DNA from: an uncultured Pelagibacteraceae bacterium
GTDB taxonomy: Bacteria > Pseudomonadota > Alphaproteobacteria > Pelagibacterales > Pelagibacteraceae
Assembly: GCA_902594705.1 (NCBI GenBank)
Contig: CACJNI010000004.1
Location: 62,001 to 126,000 of the forward strand
DNA length: 64,000 bases
Direction of reading: 5' to 3'
The notes beneath the pieces are model-generated. The model saw nothing but the letters and a program-made list of their open reading frames with translations. It was not told the DNA's origin and did no database searches. Made by a program: the position numbers and the translations under genes. How positions within the stretch are numbered: the stretch's first letter is position 1; each line of letters opens with the position of its first letter. This document shows, piece by piece, positions 1 through 7,385 of this stretch.

Positions 1-177
1 TACATCAGATAAAAATTTTGATCTGTCTATTAATTTATCGACTGTGGCCTTACTAACACCTTCTTTTATTGCTCTTTTTTTAAATTTAACTTTCCAATCA
101 TTGAAATCATCAGCAATTAGTGTTGCAGAATTTAATATAATTAATATTGATACGATAAATAATTTAATTTTTTTCAT
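1..177 (-). CDS. Lytic murein transglycosylase (MltB-like), N-terminal part only
   Basis: The first 59 codons of a gene that runs off the left edge. The translation begins with a Lys-rich, hydrophobic signal peptide (about residues 1-22, ending near LIADD). It continues with FNDWKVKFKKRAIKEGVS, typical of the start of the mature domain of MltB-type (SLT_2) lytic transglycosylases, which cleave the glycan strands of peptidoglycan in the periplasm. The catalytic domain lies outside the window, so the family call rests on this short stretch. The ATG (177-175) lies inside the 3' end of the rarD gene, giving a 14-base overlap that suggests co-transcription. Confidence 0.65.
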   Translation of the reverse strand, partial: MKKIKLFIVSILIILNSATLIADDFNDWKVKFKKRAIKEGVSKATVDKLIDRSKFLSDV

Positions 178-1048
178 ACAAATCTTTTAGGTATATCGAT
201 ACAGCAATCCATATCAAAATAAAGCTGATTAATTTATGTATATCTAATTCCTCATTATATAAGTAATAACCCAACAAAAATTGTAAAGTTGGAGTTATAT
301 AAAAAACCATGCCTGTTGGACCTAAACCACATAATTCTACACCCCTAACATATAAATATAAAGGAATCACGGTCATAGGACCTGCCAGCATAAATATTAA
401 CATTAATTTGACATTCGATATGTCAAAATCATTTAAATCATTTTGCACAATTAAATAAAATGCAAATATTACCGCTGGAAAAATAAATAAACTTTCAACT
501 AATAAACCAATATCTGTGTCTACATCAATTTTTTTTCTTACTAAATTATAAAAACTCCAACTTAAAGCTACAATTAATCCAACCCATGGTATTGATTGGA
601 AACTGGATATAACTAAATACAAAATTGATATAGTTACGATTAAAAGTGAAATTTTAGTTTTGAAACTTAATTCCTCTTTTAAAAAAAAATAACCTAAAAA
701 AACACTTATTATAGGCATTATAAAATATCCAAAACTAGCATCTATAACTTGATCATTCCCTATTGCATAAATCCAAACAGCCCAATTCGTAAAAATTAAT
801 AATCCAGACAAAAACAGCATCATAATTTTTTTTGTATCTTTAAAAACCGAGCTAAATTTTTTCCACTTTGATAAAATGATTGATGTTAAAATTAACATAA
901 CAGTTGTCCATGCACTTCGATGTAGGACAACTTCAATGTGGCCAGCAAAAGCAATATATTTAAAATATATAACTCCAATAAAACCCCACCAGAAAGAACC
1001 AAATGCCGTTAAAATTATACCTTTATTAAATTGATTTTTGTTTAACAT
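164..1048 (-). CDS. rarD: RarD-type DMT/EamA transporter
   Basis: About 294 residues with some ten hydrophobic segments. The early GSFWWGFIGVIYF motif and later LGYFFLKEEL and GPTGMVFYITPTLQF stretches match the RarD branch of the drug/metabolite transporter (EamA) superfamily; the substrate is unknown for most members. I prefer the ATG at 1048 to the in-frame TTG at 1060, because the protein then starts MLNKNQFNKG as expected for the family. It reads leftward and overlaps the downstream lytic transglycosylase gene. The tRNA-Ser gene begins about 60 bases upstream on the other strand. Confidence 0.85.
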   Translation of the reverse strand: MLNKNQFNKGIILTAFGSFWWGFIGVIYFKYIAFAGHIEVVLHRSAWTTVMLILTSIILSKWKKFSSVFKDTKKIMMLFLSGLLIFTNWAVWIYAIGNDQVIDASFGYFIMPIISVFLGYFFLKEELSFKTKISLLIVTISILYLVISSFQSIPWVGLIVALSWSFYNLVRKKIDVDTDIGLLVESLFIFPAVIFAFYLIVQNDLNDFDISNVKLMLIFMLAGPMTVIPLYLYVRGVELCGLGPTGMVFYITPTLQFLLGYYLYNEELDIHKLISFILIWIAVSIYLKDLYEKN

Positions 1049-1108
1049 TATATTGATCAATTAAACTATTTTGTTTATGAAATATAGAATTTTAATTATT
1101 ACAAATTA

Positions 1109-1195
1109 GGAGAGATGGCTGAGCGGTTGAAAGCACCGGTCTTGAAAACCGGCAAAGGGGCAACTCTTTCCTGGGTTCGAATCCCAGTCTCTCCG
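1109..1195 (+). tRNA. tRNA-Ser (anticodon TGA)
   Basis: The seven-base acceptor arm GGAGAGA pairs with TCTCTCC. The anticodon loop is CTTGAAA inside an ACCGG/CCGGC-type stem, giving anticodon TGA. A long variable arm (type II tRNA) and a TTCGAAT T-loop are present. The discriminator is G and the CCA end is encoded (1196-1198). Confidence 0.95.
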
Positions 1196-1198
1196 CCA

Positions 1199-1459
1199 CT
1201 AATATTTATTTTTAAATTCTATAAGTTTTTTTAAGATGATTTTATCTTCAAAATCTTTTGAATTTTTACCTAAACTTAACTTGACTAAAGTTTCGTCATC
1301 AAAATTAATTAACTTATCTAAAGAAACTAATTCTTTATGGTCGAGATTGTCAATAATTGAATTAACAAACTTAGAAACAAAGATATCCATTTCTTTAGTT
1401 CCACGATATTGAGCTCTGTATAAAATTTTATTAATTAAATTTTGTTTATTTGAATCCAT
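1199..1459 (-). CDS. sdhE: FAD assembly factor SdhE (CptB/DUF339 family)
   Basis: Small 86-residue, mainly helical protein carrying the family signature YRGTKEMD (the RGxxE motif) near residues 18-25. SdhE proteins promote covalent attachment of FAD to the succinate dehydrogenase flavoprotein. The length is normal for the family. It diverges from recG with only 26 bases between the two start codons, and a neighbourhood with recG is common in alphaproteobacteria. The stop codon lies immediately beside the encoded CCA end of the tRNA-Ser gene on the other strand, an example of how tightly this genome is packed. Confidence 0.85.
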   Translation of the reverse strand: MDSNKQNLINKILYRAQYRGTKEMDIFVSKFVNSIIDNLDHKELVSLDKLINFDDETLVKLSLGKNSKDFEDKIILKKLIEFKNKY

Positions 1460-1485
1460 TAATTAAATCTTTATATATATAAATC

Positions 1486-3525
1486 ATGAATAATCACGAA
1501 TATTTATTGTCAAATATTCAGAATATTAAAGGTATAGGGAAAAAAACAAGCCAATTATTTAAAAGAAAAAATATAAATACAATTTTTGATTTATTGTGGC
1601 ATTTACCCATAAGTAAAATTGAAAATTCAAAAGTAACAAATGTTGGTGATATACAAATAGGTAAGCTACAAACGATTAAATTAACACCCCTAAAATATTA
1701 TTTTCCTAGAATAAGAAAACTGCCCAATAGAGTTGTGTGTCAAAGTAAAGATATAAAAATAGATTGCGTTTTTTTTAATTCATATGAAGGATATATAAAA
1801 AAAATCTTACCATTAAATACTGAAATAATAATAAGTGGTAAAATTAATTTTTTTAGAAATAAATATCAAATCACTAATCCGACTCAGATTAAAGAAAGTA
1901 ATGAAAATATCTTGGAGACTCAAAATAAATATAGTCTTACAGATGGACTTACCATAAATAAATACAATATTATAATTAATGAAGTTTTAAAGGAGTTACC
2001 AGATTTAGATGAGTGGCTAAATGACGATATAAAGAAAAAATTTAATAATATTAAGTGGAAAGACGCAATCTTAAAAATTCACAGTCTTGATACTAAAGAA
2101 ATTTTAAAATCCAATTATTATAAAAGGTTAGTTTTTGATGAATTGTTTGCTCATTTTTTATTATCCTCAAAGATAAGAACTAAAATAAAAAAAATAAAGA
2201 AATCACAAAAAATTTTTAAAGATTGTAAGGAAAAATTGATACAAGATTTAAATTTTAAATTAACAAATGATCAAGAAGCTGCAATAAAAATTATAAACGA
2301 AGATCTTAAATCAAAAAGTAGAATGTTTAGACTTTTACAAGGAGATGTTGGATCTGGTAAAACAATTGTATCAATGATAGCAGCGGTAAATTGTATAAAT
2401 GCTGGATATCAAACAAGCTTTATGGTGCCTACTGAAATTCTAGCAAAGCAACATTTTTCTTTTGCTAAAAAATATCTACCCAAAAAAATAAAAATTGAAA
2501 TGTTAACAGGTAAGTCAAAATATGTTGATAGAAAGAAAATTTTAGAAAATCTTAAACTTGGTAAAATAGACTTTCTGATAGGAACACATGCGTTATTTCA
2601 AAAAAAAGTTGAATATAATAAACTGGGTTTAATAATTATTGATGAACAACATAAGTTTGGTGTTCGTCAGCGTAAAGAGTTATCAGAAAAAGGTGGAAAT
2701 AACTGCGATGTTCTAGTCATGTCTGCAACTCCAATACCAAGAACAATGATGATGACGATTTATGGTGATATGGATTTAACCTTAATTAAAGAAAAACCAA
2801 AAAATAGAAAAAAAATAGTCACTTACAGTAAGTTAGAAGATAAAATATCTGAAATAATCAGATTTGTTAAAAAAGAAATTTCTAATAAAAATCAAATTTT
2901 CTGGGTTTGTCCTTTGATAGAAGAGTCGAAAAAAGTTGAACAACAATCTGTTGTAAATAAATTTAAGTATTTAGAAAAATATTTTAAGAATAGAATTGGA
3001 TTAATTCATGGTTCACTTGATAAAGATGAAAGGAACAAAATATTAAATAATTTCTTAGATAGAAAGTTGGATATTTTGGTTTCAACCACTGTTATTGAGG
3101 TTGGTATTGATTTTCCTAATGCTAACGTAATTGTTATTGAAAATGCAGATAAGTATGGTTTATCCCAATTACATCAGTTACGAGGTCGTGTCGGACGTGG
3201 TAGTAAACAATCCTACTGTATATTGATGTTTAAATCCTCATTAGGTGAAAATGCAAAAAAAAGAATTAACATTCTCAAAAGTTCAGATGATGGTTTTGTA
3301 ATTTCTGAGGAAGATATGAAATTACGTGGATATGGGGATTTGTTAGGATTTAAGCAAAGTGGAGTTAAAAATTTTAGATTAGCTGATCCCATATTAAATG
3401 AAGATTTATTCTTACTTGCTGAGGCAGAAGTTAAAAAATTGGAAATGAAAGGAGATAATTTTAGTAAATATAATAAATTATTAAAATTATACGATCGAGC
3501 CTCAATAATTAACGAAATTTCTTAA
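1486..3525 (+). CDS. recG: ATP-dependent DNA helicase RecG
   Basis: 679 residues, close to the usual length (about 690). The N-terminal wedge/OB region is followed by a superfamily-2 helicase core: Walker A GDVGSGKT (residues 286-293), Walker B DEQH (386-389), SATPIPRT motif III and RGRVGRG motif VI (566-572). RecG remodels stalled replication forks and branches Holliday junctions in the cytoplasm. It begins 26 bases from the divergent sdhE start. Its TAA stop overlaps the stop of the convergent DUF502 gene by four bases, so no separate terminator can fit between them. Confidence 0.97.
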   Translation: MNNHEYLLSNIQNIKGIGKKTSQLFKRKNINTIFDLLWHLPISKIENSKVTNVGDIQIGKLQTIKLTPLKYYFPRIRKLPNRVVCQSKDIKIDCVFFNSYEGYIKKILPLNTEIIISGKINFFRNKYQITNPTQIKESNENILETQNKYSLTDGLTINKYNIIINEVLKELPDLDEWLNDDIKKKFNNIKWKDAILKIHSLDTKEILKSNYYKRLVFDELFAHFLLSSKIRTKIKKIKKSQKIFKDCKEKLIQDLNFKLTNDQEAAIKIINEDLKSKSRMFRLLQGDVGSGKTIVSMIAAVNCINAGYQTSFMVPTEILAKQHFSFAKKYLPKKIKIEMLTGKSKYVDRKKILENLKLGKIDFLIGTHALFQKKVEYNKLGLIIIDEQHKFGVRQRKELSEKGGNNCDVLVMSATPIPRTMMMTIYGDMDLTLIKEKPKNRKKIVTYSKLEDKISEIIRFVKKEISNKNQIFWVCPLIEESKKVEQQSVVNKFKYLEKYFKNRIGLIHGSLDKDERNKILNNFLDRKLDILVSTTVIEVGIDFPNANVIVIENADKYGLSQLHQLRGRVGRGSKQSYCILMFKSSLGENAKKRINILKSSDDGFVISEEDMKLRGYGDLLGFKQSGVKNFRLADPILNEDLFLLAEAEVKKLEMKGDNFSKYNKLLKLYDRASIINEIS

Positions 3526-4145
3526 ATTTTTTTTGGATCTGAAGTACCGGCTGAAACAATAAATTTAGAAGCTTCTTCAAAAGTCATATCTAAATAAATA
3601 ACTTCATCTTTGGGAAACATTAACAAAAAACCACTTGTGGGATTTGGTGTTGTTGGAACAAATACATTAATAAGATTAGTATTTGTTTTTTTTGATATTT
3701 CACCATCATTTTCTCTGGTCGCAAACCCTACTGCCCAACTACCTTTTCTCGGATACTCAACTAAGACTACACTTTTCTTTGATCCTTTTTTTGGTGCTAA
3801 TGTTTCAGTCATTTGTCCAATTGCTGAATAAATTGTTCTAAGAATTGGTATTCTTTTTAATATATCATTAAATATTTTAAGTATTTTTTTTCCAATAAAT
3901 GAAAGAGATAAACTTCCAATTATTGTAATAAAAATTATAGCTAATAATATTTCCAAACCTGGTATTGCAAAAGGCAAATAACTATTTGGATTTAATTCGT
4001 TTGGTATTAATTTTGACGATATGGATATAAAAAATCTAGTTAAATATAATGTGATACCTATTGGAACAAGAACAACTATTCCTGCTATAAAATAGTTTCT
4101 AAGTCTTCCAAGGATTGAAATACCTCTTCTCTTTAATTTTGCCAT
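3522..4145 (-). CDS. DUF502 family membrane protein
   Basis: 207 residues with two transmembrane helices near the N-terminus (about residues 18-40 and 57-80), then a soluble domain with IPILRTIYSAIGQM and the conserved FVPTTPNPTSGFLLMFP stretch that marks DUF502. The family is widespread in Gram-negative bacteria and plant relatives exist (COV-like), but no biochemical role is established. It converges on recG with overlapping stop codons. A possible 25-residue hydrophobic peptide is encoded just upstream on the same strand. Confidence 0.85.
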   Translation of the reverse strand: MAKLKRRGISILGRLRNYFIAGIVVLVPIGITLYLTRFFISISSKLIPNELNPNSYLPFAIPGLEILLAIIFITIIGSLSLSFIGKKILKIFNDILKRIPILRTIYSAIGQMTETLAPKKGSKKSVVLVEYPRKGSWAVGFATRENDGEISKKTNTNLINVFVPTTPNPTSGFLLMFPKDEVIYLDMTFEEASKFIVSAGTSDPKKI

Positions 4146-4148
4146 AAA

Positions 4149-4226
4149 TTAACTGTAACTTGCATATAAAACAAATACGACTGCCAGTACAAATAGTACT
4201 ATTAAAATTTTGTTATTAAGTATCAT
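4149..4226 (-). CDS. Possible 25-residue single-helix membrane peptide
   Basis: An ATG (4226-4224) opens a 25-codon frame ending in TAA three bases before the DUF502 start codon. The predicted peptide is one hydrophobic helix flanked by polar ends (starts MILNNKILIVLFVL, ends LYASYS). No Shine-Dalgarno sequence is visible, but most genes here lack one. The position, directly upstream of a membrane-protein gene in the same orientation, suits either a real co-transcribed micropeptide or a translated leader. In AT-rich DNA a short hydrophobic frame can also arise by chance. Confidence 0.3.
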   Translation of the reverse strand: MILNNKILIVLFVLAVVFVLYASYS

Positions 4227-4268
4227 ATAAATTATTATAAAAAAGGTGTAATATATTAAGTAAAAAAA

Positions 4269-5090
4269 GTGAATAGAAGAAATTTTATACATTTATTTGG
4301 TTGTAGTTGCTTATCTTTTGGCCTATCTGCATGTGGTAGTGCACCGATAACAGATCGAAAACAACTAAAATTAATTCCCGAATCTAACCTTAATGCGAAA
4401 GCTGCTCAATTATATGAAAAGGTAAAAGAAAAAGAAACTTTAAGTGATGATACTAAAACATTAAATCAAATAAAAGAAATTGGATCCAAAATTGAATATT
4501 CAATATCAGAATACTTTGACCGCAATAATATACCTGACCCAACTATAAATTTTGATTGGGAATATATACTTATTGATAAAAAAAAAGTTAAAAATGCTTG
4601 GTGTATGCCTGGTGGTAAAATTGCCGTTTATTCTGGTTTATTAGATATAACTAAAAATGAAGATGGATTAGCGGCTGTAATGGGTCATGAAATAGCGCAT
4701 GCAGTTGCAAAACATTCAGTAGAAAGAGCAAGCAGAGGTGTTTTATTAAATACCGGAACAGCAATTTTAGATATAGCTACTAAAGGAGCAGTTTCAAATA
4801 TTAATAGAACCACTGGGATGAATGCTGTCGGATTATTATCACAGATAGGAATCATGAATCCTTTCAATAGAAAACAAGAAAGCGAAGCTGATTATCTTGG
4901 TTTGATATTTGCATCACTATCTGGTTATGACATTAGGGAAACAATCAAAGTTTGGGAAAGAATGAAAGAAGCGAAAAAAGGTAAAGAACCACCAGAATTT
5001 ATGTCTACCCACCCATCATCAACAAACAGAATTAATAATATTACAAATTGGATAAACGAAATTATTATTAAATATCCACCCATTGCATAA
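4269..5090 (+). CDS. M48 family metallopeptidase, lipoprotein
   Basis: 273 residues starting at GTG. The N-terminus MNRRNFIHLF continues into a hydrophobic segment and a lipobox (LSAC, Cys near residue 22), so the protein is probably a lipoprotein, possibly exported by Tat because of the RR pair. The HEIAH zinc site (MGHEIAHAVAKHS) and the downstream ESEAD glutamate supply the gluzincin ligands. M48 proteins of this BepA/LoiP-like type act in periplasmic or outer-membrane quality control. It stands alone between the DUF502 gene and tRNA-Lys. The GTG start is supported by the intact twin-arginine and lipobox sequence directly after it. Confidence 0.88.
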   Translation: MNRRNFIHLFGCSCLSFGLSACGSAPITDRKQLKLIPESNLNAKAAQLYEKVKEKETLSDDTKTLNQIKEIGSKIEYSISEYFDRNNIPDPTINFDWEYILIDKKKVKNAWCMPGGKIAVYSGLLDITKNEDGLAAVMGHEIAHAVAKHSVERASRGVLLNTGTAILDIATKGAVSNINRTTGMNAVGLLSQIGIMNPFNRKQESEADYLGLIFASLSGYDIRETIKVWERMKEAKKGKEPPEFMSTHPSSTNRINNITNWINEIIIKYPPIA

Positions 5091-5094
5091 GTGG

Positions 5095-5167
<73 letters not shown>

Positions 5168-5183
5168 AAAAAGCGTTTTTTAT

Positions 5184-5207
5184 ATTGATTTTTTTTTATT
5201 AATCAAT
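5184..5207 (-). terminator. Weak hairpin after tgt
   Basis: Inverted repeat ATTGATT / AATCAAT (5184-5190 and 5201-5207) with an AT-only loop, ten bases past the tgt stop codon. The stem is short and AT-rich, and there is no clean T-run after it, so it is only a candidate terminator. Confidence 0.3.
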
Positions 5208-5216
5208 GTTAAAAAT

Positions 5217-6329
5217 TTACAATTTATTGATGTACTTATCGTGAAATTCATCAAAAGTACCTAGTTTTATATTGTCTCTGATGTTTCTCATTAAATCTTG
5301 ATAAAAGTTGATGTTATTTAGGGTAAGAATCATTGAGGCCAACATTTCATTAGTGTTAAATAAATGATTTAAATAATTCTTAGAATATTTATTTAAATTG
5401 AACTTTGTGACATTTTTGTCCAAAGGAGTATTATCATTTTTATATTTTGAATTTCTAATTTGAATTTGTCCATCCCATGTAAAAGCTAAACCAGTTCTCC
5501 CTGATCTCGTTGGCATTACACAGTCAAACATATCAATACCTCTCTTGACTGCTCCGAGTATATCAGATGGAGTACCAACACCCATTAAATATCTTGGTTT
5601 ATTTTTAGGCATATGATCTTTTATTCCATCAAGAACATCAAACATTTCATCTTGTGTTTCCCCTACTGCTAATCCTCCTAGAGCATATCCATTAAATCCA
5701 ATATCTATAAGATTGTTTAAAGATTTGATTCTTAGATCATTAAATAATCCACCTTGTACAATTCCAAATAAACCTTTGTGGTCATTTATTCCAAATGCAT
5801 CTTTTGATCTTTTTGCCCACTCTGATGATAATTCCATTGATTTTTTAATTTTATCATAGTCTTTAGTATTTTTAGGGCATTCATCCATAACCATTACTAT
5901 GTCTGAGTTCAAACCTTTTTGAATTCTTATGCTTTCTTCAGGGCTTAAAATAAAAGTTTTACCGTCTATATGTGATTGAAAAATTGCACCTTTATCTCTA
6001 TCGATTTTATTTAGTTTTGACAGAGACATAACTTGAAAGCCACCTGAGTCAGTTAAAATTGGTAAATCACAATTCATGAATTCGTGAAGTCCTCCAACAC
6101 TTTCTATTCTTTCAACACCAGGCCTTATCATTAAATGATATGTATTTGATAAAATTATCTCACTACCTGTTTTTTTTATATCTTCTAAAAAAACACCTTT
6201 AACAGTTGCTTGAGTACCAACTGGCATAAATGCAGGAGTGTTTATATTACCTCTATGGGTCTCTATAATTCCTACTCTTGCATAATTTTGAGTATGATGA
6301 ACATTAAAATTGAAATCTTTTAATGACAT
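5217..6329 (-). CDS. tgt: tRNA-guanine transglycosylase lacking its zinc ligands
   Basis: 370 residues, normal length. It exchanges guanine 34 for preQ1 in GUN-anticodon tRNAs on the way to queuosine. The active site is intact: TDSGGFQ with Asp94 (E. coli Asp89), FDCVMPTR with nucleophile Asp269 (E. coli Asp264), and SNTYHLMIRPG. The structural zinc site is gone. Where E. coli has Cys302, Cys304, Cys307 and His333, the gap-free alignment places Val307, Lys309, Leu312 and Asn338. The surrounding PLD, YSKNYLNHL and FYQDLM landmarks keep the register, so this looks like substitution and not frameshift. It heads a minus-strand run with ppi, coaD and gyrA upstream. Confidence 0.95.
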   Translation of the reverse strand: MSLKDFNFNVHHTQNYARVGIIETHRGNINTPAFMPVGTQATVKGVFLEDIKKTGSEIILSNTYHLMIRPGVERIESVGGLHEFMNCDLPILTDSGGFQVMSLSKLNKIDRDKGAIFQSHIDGKTFILSPEESIRIQKGLNSDIVMVMDECPKNTKDYDKIKKSMELSSEWAKRSKDAFGINDHKGLFGIVQGGLFNDLRIKSLNNLIDIGFNGYALGGLAVGETQDEMFDVLDGIKDHMPKNKPRYLMGVGTPSDILGAVKRGIDMFDCVMPTRSGRTGLAFTWDGQIQIRNSKYKNDNTPLDKNVTKFNLNKYSKNYLNHLFNTNEMLASMILTLNNINFYQDLMRNIRDNIKLGTFDEFHDKYINKL

Positions 6330-6340
6330 TCATTATTTAA

Positions 6341-6898
6341 TTATTGAGATTTAAAACTAATAATTTTATCTGGATTTGAAACTGCTCCGTTATCGCCATC
6401 ACCTTTTGTAATCATATCAACAAATTCCATTCCTTCTATTACTTTTCCAAAAACAGTATATTGTCTATCTAGGAAAGGTGCTGGTTTAAAACATATAAAA
6501 AATTGACTATTAGCACTATTAGGATCTGACGATCTTGCCATAGAAACGGTTCCTCTATCATGAGGAAGGTCATTAAATTCTTGATTTAAATCTGGTAAAT
6601 CAGATCCACCAATACCCGCTCTTCTTAAATCGAAATCTTTTGAAGATGAATTTCCAAATTTTACATCACCTGTTTGTGCCATAAACCCATCAATTACTCT
6701 ATGAAAAACAACATTATCATATTGTCCTGAATCAGCTAATTCTTGAATTCTTTTAACATGATTTGGTGCAACATCAGGGTACATTTCAATTTTTACATCA
6801 CCATCTTTTAATTTTAAAATCATTATATTCTCCTTTGCTATTAAATTTGTTGATAAAAAAATAAAAAAAATAATTAAAATATTTAAAAATTTATTCAT
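6341..6898 (-). CDS. Exported cyclophilin-type peptidyl-prolyl isomerase
   Basis: 185 residues. A hydrophobic signal peptide (about residues 1-21, ending NLIAKEN) precedes a cyclophilin domain with FHRVIDGFMAQTGD (catalytic Arg and Gln region) and NSQFFICF. The enzyme probably assists protein folding in the periplasm by proline cis-trans isomerisation. The start overlaps the coaD stop by eight bases, and tgt follows after 11 bases, so the genes are probably co-transcribed. Confidence 0.9.
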   Translation of the reverse strand: MNKFLNILIIFFIFLSTNLIAKENIMILKLKDGDVKIEMYPDVAPNHVKRIQELADSGQYDNVVFHRVIDGFMAQTGDVKFGNSSSKDFDLRRAGIGGSDLPDLNQEFNDLPHDRGTVSMARSSDPNSANSQFFICFKPAPFLDRQYTVFGKVIEGMEFVDMITKGDGDNGAVSNPDKIISFKSQ

Positions 6899-7385
6899 AA
6901 ACCTCTTTCAAAGATTTAATTGTACTTTTGGTCGTAAATTTTTTCAAATCACCATTATGTTGAGCGATTTCTTTAACAAACCTTGATGATATTATTTGAT
7001 TTTCAATATCTGACATTAAAAAAATTGTCTCAACTTGATTATTAAGTTTTCTATTCATTCCAGCAAGTTGGAATTCGTACTCAAAATCAGAAACTGCTCT
7101 TAAGCCTCTTAAGATTATATTTGATTTATATTTTTTACAAAGGTCTGTTGTCAAAGTATTAAATTTTATAACATCAACCTTATTCTTTTCAAATTTCAGA
7201 TCTTTATAAAGAGCTCTTTTAACAATTTCTATTCTTTCATCTAATGAAAATAGGAAATTTTTCTGATTTCCATCTGAAATACCTACAATTACTTTATCAA
7301 CTATCTTAAGTGATTTTTTAATGACATCTATATGGCCAAAAGTAATTGGATCAAAAGTTCCTGGATAGATAGCTATATTTTTCAT
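6891..7385 (-). CDS. coaD: Phosphopantetheine adenylyltransferase
   Basis: 164 residues, the family length. It contains the nucleotidyltransferase signature GTFDPITFGHIDVI (TxGH type) at the N-terminus and ISSRFVKE near the C-terminus. CoaD transfers AMP from ATP to 4'-phosphopantetheine, the penultimate step of coenzyme A synthesis. Its ATG shares a base with the gyrA stop, so translation is probably coupled to gyrA. Confidence 0.95.
   Translation of the reverse strand: MKNIAIYPGTFDPITFGHIDVIKKSLKIVDKVIVGISDGNQKNFLFSLDERIEIVKRALYKDLKFEKNKVDVIKFNTLTTDLCKKYKSNIILRGLRAVSDFEYEFQLAGMNRKLNNQVETIFLMSDIENQIISSRFVKEIAQHNGDLKKFTTKSTIKSLKEVYE

Noticed and set aside
4153..4159. CTGTAAC near the DUF502 start, as a Pho half-site
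   Set aside because: No partner half-site at 11-base spacing, and it is inside a possible short frame too close to the start codon.
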